Shown here in pieces: positions 28,541 to 39,613 of a stretch of 40,236 bases of DNA. The first letter of the stretch is position 1. Every line of letters starts with the position of its first letter. The notes beneath the pieces are model-generated. The model saw nothing but the letters and a program-made list of their open reading frames with translations, was not told the DNA's origin and did not search any database. Source of the DNA: Gnetum montanum (lineage: Eukaryota > Streptophyta > Gnetopsida > Gnetales > Gnetaceae); NCBI GenBank assembly GCA_015680685.1, contig MNCI01037634.1:372383-412618 (forward strand), given 5' to 3'. The position numbers and the translations under genes are program-made.

Positions 28541-30397
28541 ATTTCAAATTAAAGTTAGCACCATAGTTGAGCTAGCCATCAAGGGAAGAGCTAACTTTAT
28601 GAGCTAGTTCATAGTTAGCTATCAAGGGAAGAGCTTACACAAGTTAAACTAGCTTAAACTTGTACTATGATAGCTAAGTTAGGATTGTTAAAATGAAAAC
28701 CTAGAGCCTAAGGATTAGTTTCATCTTAATGGATATTGGAACGAATAGTTAAGTGCTAAGAAAAATTACTGTTTCAAGAAGGGGCTCAATCCAAATCTGA
28801 AAAAGAGGTTTGTTAAGTTCACTTGCCACATTAGCTCATAGAAGAAGTTCATGAAGCTAAGAAATGGCTCTATAAGAATAACTTTTCTAGTCCTGCCACG
28901 ATAGCTTTATTATATGGCAAAAGACTTATAGAGCTTAGAAAGTGGTTTAGTTAAAATATGCTTACCACGTCATCTCATGGGGAAGGTTCGTAGAACAAAA
29001 TATTGGCTCTACAACATTGAAATTAGCTATCCTACATAAGCTATTATGTGATGTGGTTAGTAGAGCCAAGGATTGGTTGTATGAAGGGCACAAAAATTAG
29101 CTATACCATGATAGCTTTAGGAAGAAGAAGTGATGTACGTAGGGCCAGAATTTGGCCTCATGAACCAACTCCTTTTCTATTTTACCTTATCAACACCAAA
29201 GAGAGGATCTTGCTCATAGAGCTAAATTTTGATTCTACAAGCTAGTGTAAAAATGGCTCTGCCACGTTAACATTCTTCATGCCACTCATAGAACTAGTTT
29301 GTAAGGTTGAAATTTAGTTCTCCAAAGAAGCACCAATCATAGAGCTAAAATTTCATTTCATAAAGAAGATTAAAATTAGCTCTACCATGTTAGCATTCAT
29401 GTAGCTATAAGCTCGTAGGACTAAAAATTGGCTCTACAGATTGGTTCTATGAGTAACATCTTTAGAACATAGTGAGAAAAGCTTTTATCTAGAGCTAGAA
29501 TTCAACTCTACAAAACAAGTGTGAAAGAGGTCTACCACATCAATTTTAGGAGAAGGGCATTGCTCAATGAGCTCTACTAAAAGATGCATCAACTCTAAGG
29601 ATCTACTTGTCATGTTAGCTTCTTTGTGGAACCAAAAATTGATTCTACAATGAGCTCATCTTTTCATTCTATAAGCCACATCAACATCAACCACATCAAC
29701 ACCTACCACATCAACAAATAGATGAAGCTCATTTTCTCATTTAGAAAAATTTACACTTCATCTACCATGTCAACAAATAGATGAAGCTCATTTTTTCATC
29801 TAGAGTAAATACACTTCATCTACCAAGTTAGCACCTACTACGTCTCTAAATAGATAAAGCTCATTTTCTCATCTAGAGTAAATACACTTCATTTGTCACA
29901 TCAGTAAATAGATGAAGCTCATTTCCTCATCTAGAGAAAATATGCTTCATCTACCATGTCATTGCCTACCACATTAGCACATTTTCAACTCCACCATGTC
30001 ATCACCAAACTAGGTCAACTTCATAGAAAAAGTGTCACTCGTAAAGGTTAAACATGGTTGTACAAGTAAGAGAGAAAATGGTTCTGCCATGAAAACCATA
30101 GAACCAATCTATAAAGGTGAAGTTATACCCTATGAAGAAGCTTACAAATATCTCTTTCATGTCAGCTGCATTGTAGAGTGAGTTTTTTAAACATGAAAAT
30201 GGTTCTACGAATAAGCTCTCAAATGACTCTACAAGCCAGGTTGCCACATTAGCTTCATCATAGCATGGCTCTATAAAATCAAAAATTAGCTCTACACACA
30301 AGCTCATTTTCCACTCTACCACATTAGCAACTATGAAGAGAAATATACTACTCAATTATGCTTAGCCAAGTCGTTCCCATGATAATTAGAAAGTTTC
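28541..30397. repeat. Degenerate palindrome-rich repeat domain
   Basis: About twenty copies of a taccacgttagc-like word occur at irregular 60-130 bp spacing. They alternate with gagct-containing hairpin words (tagagctaaaaattggctctac, gagctcatagag in diverged forms). Examples lie near 28826, 28894, 28962, 29101, 29257, 29384, 29530, 29611, 30240 and 30318. No LTR ends or coding motifs are visible. It may be a decayed U3 or leader of an unknown element or a local satellite. Confidence 0.6.
29703..29950 (+). repeat. 58-bp tandem repeat, four units
   Basis: Units 29703-29761, 29762-29819, 29820-29892 (with a 15-bp insertion) and 29893-29950 share ctaccatgtcaacaaatag + atgaagctcattttctcat + ctagagtaaatacacttcat. 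The part agatgaagctcattttctcatct can fold on itself. Confidence 0.88.
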
Positions 30398-30403
30398 TGA
30401 TGA

Positions 30404-30590
30404 GAGCGATTACTCTAGGAGTTATTCTAATTATTAGAGTAGTTACTCTAGCAGTTACTCTAATTATTAGAGTGGTTATTATAGTGGTTACTCTAGCAGT
30501 TATTCTAATTATTAGAGTGGTTACTCTAGCAGTTACTTTAGCAGTTATTCTAATTATTAGTGCAGTTACTCTAATTATTAGAGTAGTTGC
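30404..30590 (+). repeat. 33-bp minisatellite in 5' LTR U3
   Basis: About five imperfect units of gagtggttactctag + yagttattctaattatta. Each unit contains gagtggttactc and tctaattattaga, both near-palindromes. Because 33 is divisible by three, frames stay open on both strands; these are not genes. The 3' LTR has about eight more regular units. Confidence 0.9.
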
Positions 30591-30599
30591 TCCCAAGTC

Positions 30600-30607
30600 T
30601 ATAAATA
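30600..30607 (+). promoter_or_regulatory. TATA box of Element C 5' LTR
   Basis: tctataaatatagtgcccagg follows the minisatellite. The same site is at 39936-39943 in the 3' LTR and at 732-740 in the solo LTR. Confidence 0.8.
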
Positions 30608-30774
30608 TAGTGCCCAGGCACACAATTGGGAAGAAGTCTTTTAGCAACAAGTAGCAAAAATCTTGTAGTTTATTTGAAAGTTAGAGTATTTTTCAAGTGC
30701 TCACAGTAGGAGGTCTAAGTGTGGATGAATATTTATTCAAGCATTGATGTACCTGAGCACACCATTGTGTTGGC

Positions 30775-30780
30775 AATAAA
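30775..30780 (+). terminator. Polyadenylation signal of Element C LTR
   Basis: ggcAATAAAgacgagctcttt lies 170 bp after the TATA box. It is conserved at 40111-40116 and in diverged context at 895-900. Confidence 0.65.
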
Positions 30781-31360
30781 GACGAGCTCTTTGATTCATC
30801 CTTGCAGCACTTGAGATTTGTTTTCTTATGCATTTCTTTTATTTTATTTTCTTATGCATTTATTTTATTTTATGCACTTTACATTTATGTTATTAGCACA
30901 AAAATTCATTTTGATCAATTAAGCAAATCATTAAATTACATAAGCACGACCACTTCGAGCATGCGTGTAATGCTTGGTAACCCAGTAACGATTAGCGTTT
31001 GGTAATCCCAGCAGTGTTGCACTGGTTCAAGATGTGTATGGAAAGTGGGAATGGATGCTAGTGTTAGGATTAGTTATAACTTAGTTTATGAGTAGTTAAG
31101 TTAAATTAGTCACTTAGTTACCTCTCTCCTTCCCTACTAGCGCAGGACATAAAAACATAAAAATTATAAAAATCATATGCCTCAAGCTTACTTAACCATA
31201 TAATCGTGACATACAGGTAAGCTTGGGAAGACAATGATCAACCAACTCATCCTTGTTCCACAAGGGTGCATAAGCACTTAGTCCTTGCAATTCGATCAGA
31301 TCATGCATGAAATGCTTGTATTCTTATGGTTGAGTGTAGGGGTACCTTGCCACTCATCAT

Positions 31361-31378
31361 TGGCGTCATTGTTAGGGA
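31361..31378 (+). other. Primer-binding site, tRNA-Asp type
   Basis: tggcgtcattgttaggga starts two bases after the LTR end. It differs from the tRNA-Asp-complementary site used by Athila elements (tggcgccgttgccgggga) at four positions that are mainly C/G to T/A changes. Confidence 0.85.
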
Positions 31379-31430
31379 CTTAGTTGTTTGTGTGCTAACT
31401 AGAACATAGGAAATCATTTACATCGTTGGA

Positions 31431-33390
31431 ATGAATCCTTAGGGTTGGTTGAGAAAATAATAAACAAGAATACATTGTACACTAAACAGACAAGTATGTC
31501 TCCTTCTTTGTATGAAAGTGCCTCATCGCCTAGGTCTGAAATAGGAAACAGTCGGTGGCATAATACACATGACGTTGATCTGCCAGTCCTTCAACAAGTT
31601 CAAGTGGTATATATTCATCTTGATGAGTATATACTAGACTTCACCTTTATCCTCCATCAAGATGAACAACTACATTGGTGAGACTTAGAAGGTAACATAG
31701 TGTTACCTCGTAATCGTTCAATCCTGAGCATGCTTCTTTGTGCTCTTACACGAATTGGCATGCCACACTTACACATAGAATACGTTGTGAAAGACCATGA
31801 CTCGAGAGAATACCATCCCATAGAGGCACAACATCAAAGGGACTTGCAACAAGAGAGACATCATAAGTCTTTGAAGGGTAAGTGGTCCTAGGATGCCCCA
31901 CATGTCTTAAGTGAAAATGAGGGTGGTGAACCTACCTCAGGCAGTTGCCCACACAACAATGTTCCTCCCCTTGACTTTGGCCAAGGGATTGTATATTAGG
32001 ACCTTCATTCCACTATTCATAACCCAGGTTCTGATACCCATGGGTACAAAGGATCCAAAAAGGGACACGAACTCATGATAAAGGTGGACATTCTAATCGC
32101 AATCACAATTGAGGTCAAGACTGCAGAACAGAAGGTAGCAGACACCATCATGATGACGATTCTCCTTCTTCTTTACCTTCATCATCTTCTTCACCCTCTA
32201 TTCAATATCCGGATGTGGTCATAAAGAAAAAAACCATGGGGATAAAGGTAGGCAAAGTGGAAGTCATAGATGAAACAGCTAGGAAAGGGGATGAGGGCAC
32301 TTTAGAGAGTCACTACGTAGAAGAAGGGAGACTAGGGCACAACGTAGGCATCATAGATGCCATGGACAAGACGATCACAATGAACCCCCCCTCACTACTC
32401 GAAGTACGTTGGACATAACTGAGGCTGTTAGAATTCCAACAAGGCATCAGAAAGATAGTAGGATCAAGAGATTAGATATGAACAACATCCCACAATTTGA
32501 AGGGGGATACAATGCTGATCCTCAGAATTATTTACAAGAATTCCATGATGTGTGTGCCTTAAAGAACATAGAGAATGAATGGAAAAAACTTAAGTTGTTC
32601 CCACATATATTAGTTAAAGAAGTGAGAAGCTAGTATCAGTCTTTAGAACCAAAATCCATTTGTAGGTGGAGTACTATGTTAGAACTATTTAATGACAAGT
32701 ACCAAACGTACTCTCAAGTGTCTAACTTGTAAAAGAAAATCCAAGGTTGGAAACAAGGAGGACATGAACCCTCGGATGCTGCCATGGGCCGATACTATGC
32801 ACTATTACATCATTATCTTGGCCATGGTAATTTGCAAAGGGATCAACTACACCATCTCGTGGATGGGCTTAGGTATGAAATGAGAAGAACCCTTGGGACT
32901 TATGCCCAAGGGAGACTATCCAAGCTTAGGTCCCATCAAATTCAAAGACTATTGGAGCAAGTTGCTAAAGAAGAAGGTGAGCTATGGAAGAGAGAAAGTG
33001 TGGAAGAGTATAATCAAGATCCTTTCCTTCAGAAGAGGGGAGTAAGATTTTGTGAGGATGAAGAAGAGTCACCACTCGAAGAGATGGTGAATAGGAAAAC
33101 TTTGCCTATCGAAAAGATGACATCAAAAGTTTCAGCAAAGGTAAACCAAATGTGGGATTCCATAGACAATAGATTTCAAACTATTTTTAAAATAGTAGAG
33201 GAGTCTAGAGAGTAAGGTAGTGAGAAAAGAAAAAAGAAAGAGGCTGAACATGCACATAGTAAGGGTAAGGGAAAAGTTTCCATCATTGAAGAGGTTGTGG
33301 ATTCAGAAACAGATAATGATAGTGGATGTGAGATATGTCAATATGACCATCCTAAGGGATGTTGCCCTATAATTTCACATCTGTAGGAGT
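31431..33390 (+). pseudogene. Gag of Element C, broken
   Basis: An ATG at 31431 follows the PBS. The N-terminal part (31445-31890) contains DLEGNIVLPRNRSIL, LCALTRIGMPHLHIEYVVKD and HQRDLQQERHH. A frameshift leads to the core (about 32478-33000): IPQFEGGYNADPQNYLQEFH, ENEWKKLKLFPHILVKEV, RWSTMLELFNDKYQTY, then MGRYYALLHHYLGHGNLQRD and LRYEMRRTLGTYAQGRL, as in plant gypsy gag proteins. Lys/Glu-rich sequence follows, ending in CEICQYDHPKGCC (about 33325-33365), a zinc-knuckle-like Cx2Cx3Hx3C variant. At least three frames are used, so two or more indels occurred, besides several stops. Confidence 0.8.
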
Positions 33391-34500
33391 CTAGGGTGTG
33401 TGCACTCAACCCACGATTAGACAAAAGGCAAACACCCTGAAGGTTACCTTATCCTCAAGGTAACCCAAGGCAATTCCACCAATCCTTAACATATTATCCC
33501 AGTGGAACTCCACCACAACCGATTGAGCAATATCAATAGTGGCAGCACCCACAATCATGGGGAATGCCACCACCAAGGCAACAGTATCCTTACCAAAAAC
33601 CTGACCCATATGGATATTACGTGCAGTGGCCAATCTCCCCACATGACTCTACTAGTCACGTCACTCCTGAGCCTCACTCTTTTAGAGGCGATAATCTGTA
33701 AGCATATCATCCTCCTCATTCGGCCACATCTCTTCTACCAATAGCTCCACTACCTCCTACTCCCATGATGCAAGTTGGAATCCCTACCCAGCCATAGCAA
33801 CGTAATGCCATGAGGGCTATTAACTCTCAACCTATTATTGGTTCCAACAACCACATGAAGAAAACACCTTTATTTAGAACCAAGAGTTCAACCAGGCCCT
33901 TGCAATCACAAGTCGCTGATTTCTTAGATGTCTCAGCATCAATCAAAACTTTGGAGCCCCCTTCAACCTAATCACCGCACTTAATGCATATGGTCATGCT
34001 AACACATGCCATCACAGATTGGATCAAAGCTAGCCACATTCCCAGGAAATTCGCTGATATGGGGAGTCCTCTAATATACTTACACATCACTGAAAATGCA
34101 CCATGCAAGGCTCTTTTGGATTTAGGTTCCATTGTCAACTTGATTTCTTAAGAAATGTACAAGGCCTGAAACCTACCTCCATTGAAAAATAACAACATCC
34201 ATCTAGAGTTGATCGACCAATCCATCATTGTCCCATTGGGATTGGTGGAAGACATTGTTACCACTATTTGTGGATGGTCGTACCCGCTAACTTCCTAGTG
34301 ATTCAGGTAAACAATGGTAAGGGGGACTTCCCAATCATAATGGGAAGAGCATGGCTAAGCACCATTGACACATGCCTAGGAATTTGTGATCTTTCCCTAG
34401 AAATATCAAAGGAAAATACATTCAGAAAGATCAAGAAGAAGAAAGTTTCATGCATCGCATATAGTGACATAGGGTATAATTGTGTGTAGAGGTCATGGTT
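33391..34500 (+). pseudogene. Protease region of Element C, broken
   Basis: The Pro/Gln-rich linker (33400-33830, PPQPIEQYQ, PPPRQQYPYQKPDPYG) precedes the retropepsin. The active site reads ALLDLGSIVNLIS (about 34110-34150), matching the DLGAS-NLMP type of Athila, and further on SIIVPLGLVEDIVTTI, FLVIQVNNGKGDFPIIMGRA and WLSTIDTCLG give the rest of the fold. A frameshift lies near 34270. The catalytic Asp is kept. It would cleave the polyprotein. Confidence 0.82.
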
Positions 34501-35765
34501 TGTGCAAAGTTTAAAATTGCCTGCATGCAATCAGTGTGCACAAGTGATTAACATACAAAGATGTCTGTATGCAATAGCCATATGATAGGAAGAAACCCAG
34601 TGGCTAACAGTTGATCAAGAAAGCAGTTCACTCATATGCATGGAGCTAACTGAGGGTTTGACTTGTGCTTACATCGATAGCATAGACACATTAGAGCAAG
34701 TCCACTACCAACTTCCAAGTTTTAACCTTGAAAATATCAACTAGGGGAGGTTGGAAATCCCTAAGAAATTTAAGCAAGAGCCCCTCGAGTTAAAACCATT
34801 GCCCACTAGTATGGAATACACATTCCCTAAAAACGGAAAATTGGTAATTATCAACGCCAAGCTTGCTCCTCAATAGAAAGAAGAACTGTTGAATGTAATA
34901 AATAAATGGTCAGAAGCCTTCACTTGGTCATGTCCCAAATTAACTAGAATAGATCCTAGGATATGCCAACATAGAATTTACACTAACCCCTCCATGAAGC
35001 CTTGAAGAAAACCGTAGAGGTGATTGAACCCTAAGCTAAAGTAAGTAGTTAAGGAAGAAATTGAATAGCTTCTCAAGGCTAGGTTCATATACCCCATTGC
35101 TGATAGTGAATGGGTTAGCCCCTTAGTTATTGTGCCTAAAATGGGAGGCAAATGGAGGGTGTGCATAGATTTCAGGCTACTAAATATGACAACATTCAAA
35201 GATCACTTTCCATTGCCATTTTTCAACCAAGTATTAGACACCATTATAGGGAATTGCTATTACAATTTTCTAGATGGATATAGCAGATATAACCAAATAC
35301 AAATAGCCCCAGAAGACCAAGCCAAGACTACGTTCACCAGTCCTTGGGGAATGTTTGCATACAAATAGATGTCGTTTGGCTTGTGCAATGCCCCTACAAC
35401 ATTTCAACAATTAGTTCTAAGCATATTTCAATAGCAGATAGGAAATGGCATAGAGGTCTTCATAGATGACTTCTCCACTTATGGAGCAAACTTTGATCAA
35501 GCCTTGGACCAGTTAGAGTAAGTCTTAAAAAGATGTGTAGAAACCAATTTGAGGCTCAATTGGCAGAAAAGCCATTTGATGGTCCAAGAAGGTGTAGTAC
35601 TAGGGCACAAAATCTCACACACAAGGATAGAGGTAGACCTTGAGAAAATCAAAATTATCCAAGGAATTACCCATGAACTAGAAACTGTCAAAGATATTCG
35701 GTCATTCCTTGGACATACTGGCTACCATAGGAGATTTATTGAGAATTTTCAAAGGTTGCCAAACC
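34501..35765 (+). pseudogene. Reverse transcriptase of Element C, broken
   Basis: The stretch 34501-34880 is a poorly conserved linker. Pre-RT at about 34880-35000 includes NKWSEAFTWSCPKL. RT: FIYPIADSEWVSPLVIVPKM, WRVCIDFRLLN, FPLPFFNQVLDTI, YYNFLDGYSRYNQIQIAPED, KTTFTSPWGMFAYK, FGLCNAPTTFQQ, EVFIDDFSTYG with both Asp of the YxDD-type site, and LRLNWQKSHLMVQEGVVLGH. Stops are few (four or five) and the catalytic residues are kept. The frame shifts near 35755, at the RNase H junction. Confidence 0.93.
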
Positions 35766-36262
35766 ATTGGTGGAATTAACGCAAAAGGACGTACCTTTTG
35801 AGTGGACCAGGGAATGCAAATTAGCTTTCCAAACTCTGAAACAGAAGCTAGTAGAAACACCCATTCTACAAGCTCCTAACTAGTTCAAACCATTCCATAT
35901 CATGACTGATGCATCCAACTATGATTTAGAAGCTATACTTATATAGTTAGATGACTAGAAGCATCCTTATTACATCCACTATGCAAGTAGAAGTATCATT
36001 GGTGCATAACTTAAGTACACTACCACATAGAAAGAATTAATGGCTGTAGTGTTTGCACTAGAAAAGTTTAGACACTATGTATTGGGATATAAAGTATATA
36101 TACATACAGATCATAGTGCAATTCAGTTCCTCATGAATAAGCCAATGGTAAGACCTTGTATCATATGATGGCCTATAATCTTACAAGAGTTTAATTTAAC
36201 AATGATCAATCGCAAGGGCACCGAGAATGTAGTTGCTCATCATTTATCTCAGTTGTGATGGG
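35766..36262 (+). pseudogene. RNase H of Element C, broken
   Basis: Starting AKPLVELTQKDVPFEWTREC, it has IMTDASNYDLEAIL (first Asp), YIHYASRSI, KELMAVVFALEKFRHYVLGY (Glu), YIHTDHSAIQFL (Asp) and NRKGTENVVAHHLSQL, where the last Asp of the usual VADHLSR is Ala. Several TAG stops break it. Confidence 0.9.
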
Positions 36263-37600
36263 ACAACAAAGAGGATGAGTATCCAATTTTTGATGATTTC
36301 CCTGATGAATTCCTCTTTGTTGGTGTAGTGAATAATCAATCACCCATGGAGAAAAACTGGTACAGTAGCATTCTTACCTATCTCCTCACCCAACAAACAC
36401 CACAAGAGTTAAACCTTAATAAGAAACAATAGTTTCTTCACCAAGCCAAGTACTTTATGGAAATCAATGGGCAACTTTACGAAGTGTGTTCCAATGGCTT
36501 TGTTTGATGGTGTGTTTCTGATATAGATCAACTGCAAGTTCTCCAAGATCCTCATGAGGGTCCTTGTGGGGGTCATTACATTGGGAGACGAACGACCATC
36601 AAGATCCTACTTGCAGGATATTATTGGCCTACATTATTTCAAGACACCCATTGTTTCATCCAATCTTGTGAGCACTATCAATGTGATGGGGGAATGACTG
36701 CTAGAATGGAGGATCTGCAATAATGGATTCAACTGTTAGAACCTTTTGACATTTGGGGAATTGATTTTATGAGGCTGATTACACCAATGTCCAATGGAAA
36801 AGCTTATACTATTGTTGCCATTGATTACCTAACAAAATGGGCTGAAGTTGCTACTGTTAAAGATTGTACATCATCTATAGCTGCACGATTTGGTCAATAA
36901 CAAATCATAAATAGGTTTGGTGTGCCGCGTACACTTATTTCAGAAAATGGTACACACTTCATAGATGCAACTTTTTAGAAATTAATGCAACACTTAGGGG
37001 TTGAGCATAAATTGACTACACCATACCACCCCCAAGCAAACGGTCAAGCAGAAGTCACTAACAGGGAGATTACAAAGATATTGACAAGAACCATTAGCAA
37101 GTTTAGGTGAGACTAGAGCACTAAATTTAATGATGCTCTTTGGGCATACCATTCCACATGGAAACTCCCTATAGGCTACTTTCCCTATGAGTTAGTGTAC
37201 GGTAAATTACCAACGCTTCCCATTCAAACTGAGCTCCATGCACTATCCATGGCATGTGACCTCAACCTTGACCTTGATCTAGCATAGAAATAATGGTTAG
37301 TAACCCTTAACTTGCTAGATGAAAATCGATTATTTGCCTTGTCATCTAACAAATTGCACAAGGCCTTCAATAAACAACGTCATGACCTAAGAATTAGGAA
37401 AGTTAAATATCAACTAGGAGATAAGGTTCTCTACTAGAATCCCACACATGTGCCACAACGTACTAAATTTCAAACATTGTGGGAAGGACCTTATATTATT
37501 TATGAAACTTTTCCTTTAGGGGCCATGACAATATACAAACCTGAGAGCTTGGATAAGAAAATTTTGGTCAACGTGCAACAAACCAAACCTTTCTAGGAGC
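36263..37600 (+). pseudogene. Integrase of Element C, broken
   Basis: The zinc domain is intact in outline: HEGPCGGHYIGRRTTIKIL, GYYWPTLFQDTH, CEHYQC (about 36550-36690). The core has FDIWGIDFM with the first Asp and YTIVAIDYLTKWAEV. At the second site VPRTLISENGTHF the Asp is Glu (SEN in place of SDN). QANGQAEVTNREI keeps the catalytic Glu (near 37050). WAYHSTWKLPIGYFPYELVYG, then RKVKYQLGDKVL and FQTLWEGPYII finish the C-terminal GPY/F module. No chromodomain follows. About seven stops are present. Confidence 0.93.
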
Positions 37601-39576
37601 TTAGGATAGCTAGTACACATGCTACCTCTCTTGATGGATAACCCTACTCACTATTTTAGATCTCCTCCTTCCAACATAGTCCCTGGGGGAGATGGCCACC
37701 TATGCTAACTATTCTAAGCCCTCAGTTCTTTTTGAATTTTTGTTCTACACATTCTTTCAACTTTTCTTATTTTTGTTTTACACCATCATTCATGCTTTTA
37801 CTGTTTCTTTGTTTGCTTGATTTACTTTTATTTGTCATCTAATAAGTGCACATTATGGTGGATTGAATTATATCATATTGATTGCTAATGTTTGGTTTTT
37901 ACCTTTGAATTATGATGCTGATATTAAGGTATGGTTCTTTTGATAAAACAGGCAATGAGTCCACACCGTCCACTCATCCATACAACTCTATGGTCTCCTT
38001 TGGCTTGGAACTGTACAGTCTCCTTTTTCTAAGTAAACCTATTAATGAATTGGTGGCTGGGTATTTTTCAAACTAAGGAAAGACTGAAAGGATGAAAAGG
38101 GTGTGACTTCAAAGGGGTTCGATGCATTTGTGATAGCCATTCTCTTAGGTGCTTGGATGCTTATTTCTTGGGTTTTCCATCATTCTAACATCATTCAAAT
38201 ATCAGGAAGCTGAGTGAATAAAAATAAGTCTTTGCATGGTGTGGTTCTCACGCATAAACATCAAAAAAAAAGAAAAGAAAAAAGAGAAAAGAGAAAAAGG
38301 CAAGAATTCAAAGCACACCCCTTAGACATAATAAAGAAATATGGGCTACAAGCACTGGTTATGGCATTGGAAAGACATCTTACCCATGCCTACAGGTTCC
38401 CTCTAACTAATGCCCTTTCTTGCTTCCTGCTTCTCCATCTCACTCTCGTTGAGATGGTGGTCACTCTTTGTGGAAGCATTCTTGTTGCCTCAAGAGGATG
38501 GATTGGCCAAGTGTATTGATATGAGGTCACTAATGTGGTTGGTTTGAGTCTGGATTTGGGATGAGTTCTACTTAGTTATTTTAACCATGAAATACACAAG
38601 GGGCTTTACACAACCTTGTTCTTGGGATTCCATTTCATTCTCTCCTTTCCATCTTTCTTCCCATTTTCCACCTCATTGCCGATTTTGTCATTTTTTGTTC
38701 TGGGTTGATTCATTTTTTTTCTTTGGTGAATTCTTATGGGTAAGTTTTTAACTCTTGCTTCCAAATGACATTCCTAGAGCCTACAGACTCTTTGGTTTGT
38801 GGGTTTGTCAGGGCATAAAGGGCATGAGCCTACTTTGGGGAGAACCCACTGGCATTTCTTTTTGGTGCAATTGTTAACTTCTTTCCCTTAAACATTTCCT
38901 ACAATCAATCATTTCTTGTTTCATCCCCATCCATGACATCCATTTTATTGGCATTGTCATTGATATTTTTCATCCTCATGTTTTTCCATCTTATAGCTAC
39001 TAGAGGTTCGCTCTTAGTCGTGGGGGCCCTGGCATAAATTTTTCAATTTTTTCCATTTTACTAATTGCCTAACCCTTACACCTTGGGTAGTTGCTAGTGA
39101 TAAATCTCCAAACCAATTTCTACCATAACCACAACTCAACAAATATGCTTCATATCAAGGCAAGGTATTAACTACATTGTGGATTATCCTTGCTCATTTG
39201 TGACTGTGTTGTGTGTGTAGATGGCGATCATATAAACAATGGACTGGGCTTGGAGGAAGTACTCAAGATGGACCAGAACTGGAGCATTTATGAAAGGAGC
39301 AAGTTTGGTGGCATGGTTATGGATAAACAATGGAAGGTGCAATATCAGCATTGGTAGCAACATGCTCCATCTTCTTTATCTCTCTCTTTTTCTCTTTAAG
39401 CTACCAAATAAAGGCTTGGATTTCATTTATGTATGAGTGTTTATCAGAATGGTCATGAACACTAATTTTATAATATGCTTATTGATCCATTCACTGGGCA
39501 CGTTGAGTCTCTCATCCCATTCCACCATTAGTTTTCAATTAGTCAATAATCCCATACCTTCCCAATATTTTGTAAG
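37601..39576 (+). other. Long 3' non-coding region of Element C
   Basis: Two kilobases between integrase and the polypurine tract show no env-like or other reading frame. The sequence is T-rich with ttttgtttt-type runs. At 39016-39030 it carries ttagtcgtgggggccc, a near copy of the purine tract at 39599-39613 (ttagtcgtgggggta). Athila elements have an extra reading frame in this place, but nothing like it is visible. Confidence 0.7.
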
Positions 39577-39613
39577 GAACTCGAGGACGAGTTTTTATTT
39601 AGTCGTGGGGGTA
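39577..39613 (+). promoter_or_regulatory. Hairpin and polypurine tract before the 3' LTR
   Basis: ggaactcgaggacgagtttt forms an AACTCG/CGAGTT hairpin with an AGGA loop. The tract gtgggggta ends one base before TGATGAG. A ctcgaggacgag block near the 3' LTR is common in plant gypsy elements. Confidence 0.75.

Larger units (their letters stand above)
30398..31359 (+). repeat. Element C 5' LTR
   Basis: It starts TGATGAG and ends CTCATCA (7-bp terminal inverted repeats) just before the PBS. U3 has a 33-bp minisatellite; then come TATA 30600-30607 and AATAAA 30775-30780. The U5 part is shared with the solo LTR at 621-1456. Confidence 0.93.

Noticed and set aside
38214-38519. 101-codon frame in the 3' region of Element C, considered as an env-like gene
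   Set aside because: A Lys/Arg-rich start from an a/g run and then an unremarkable sequence, with no signal peptide, membrane segment or size fitting an env-like protein.
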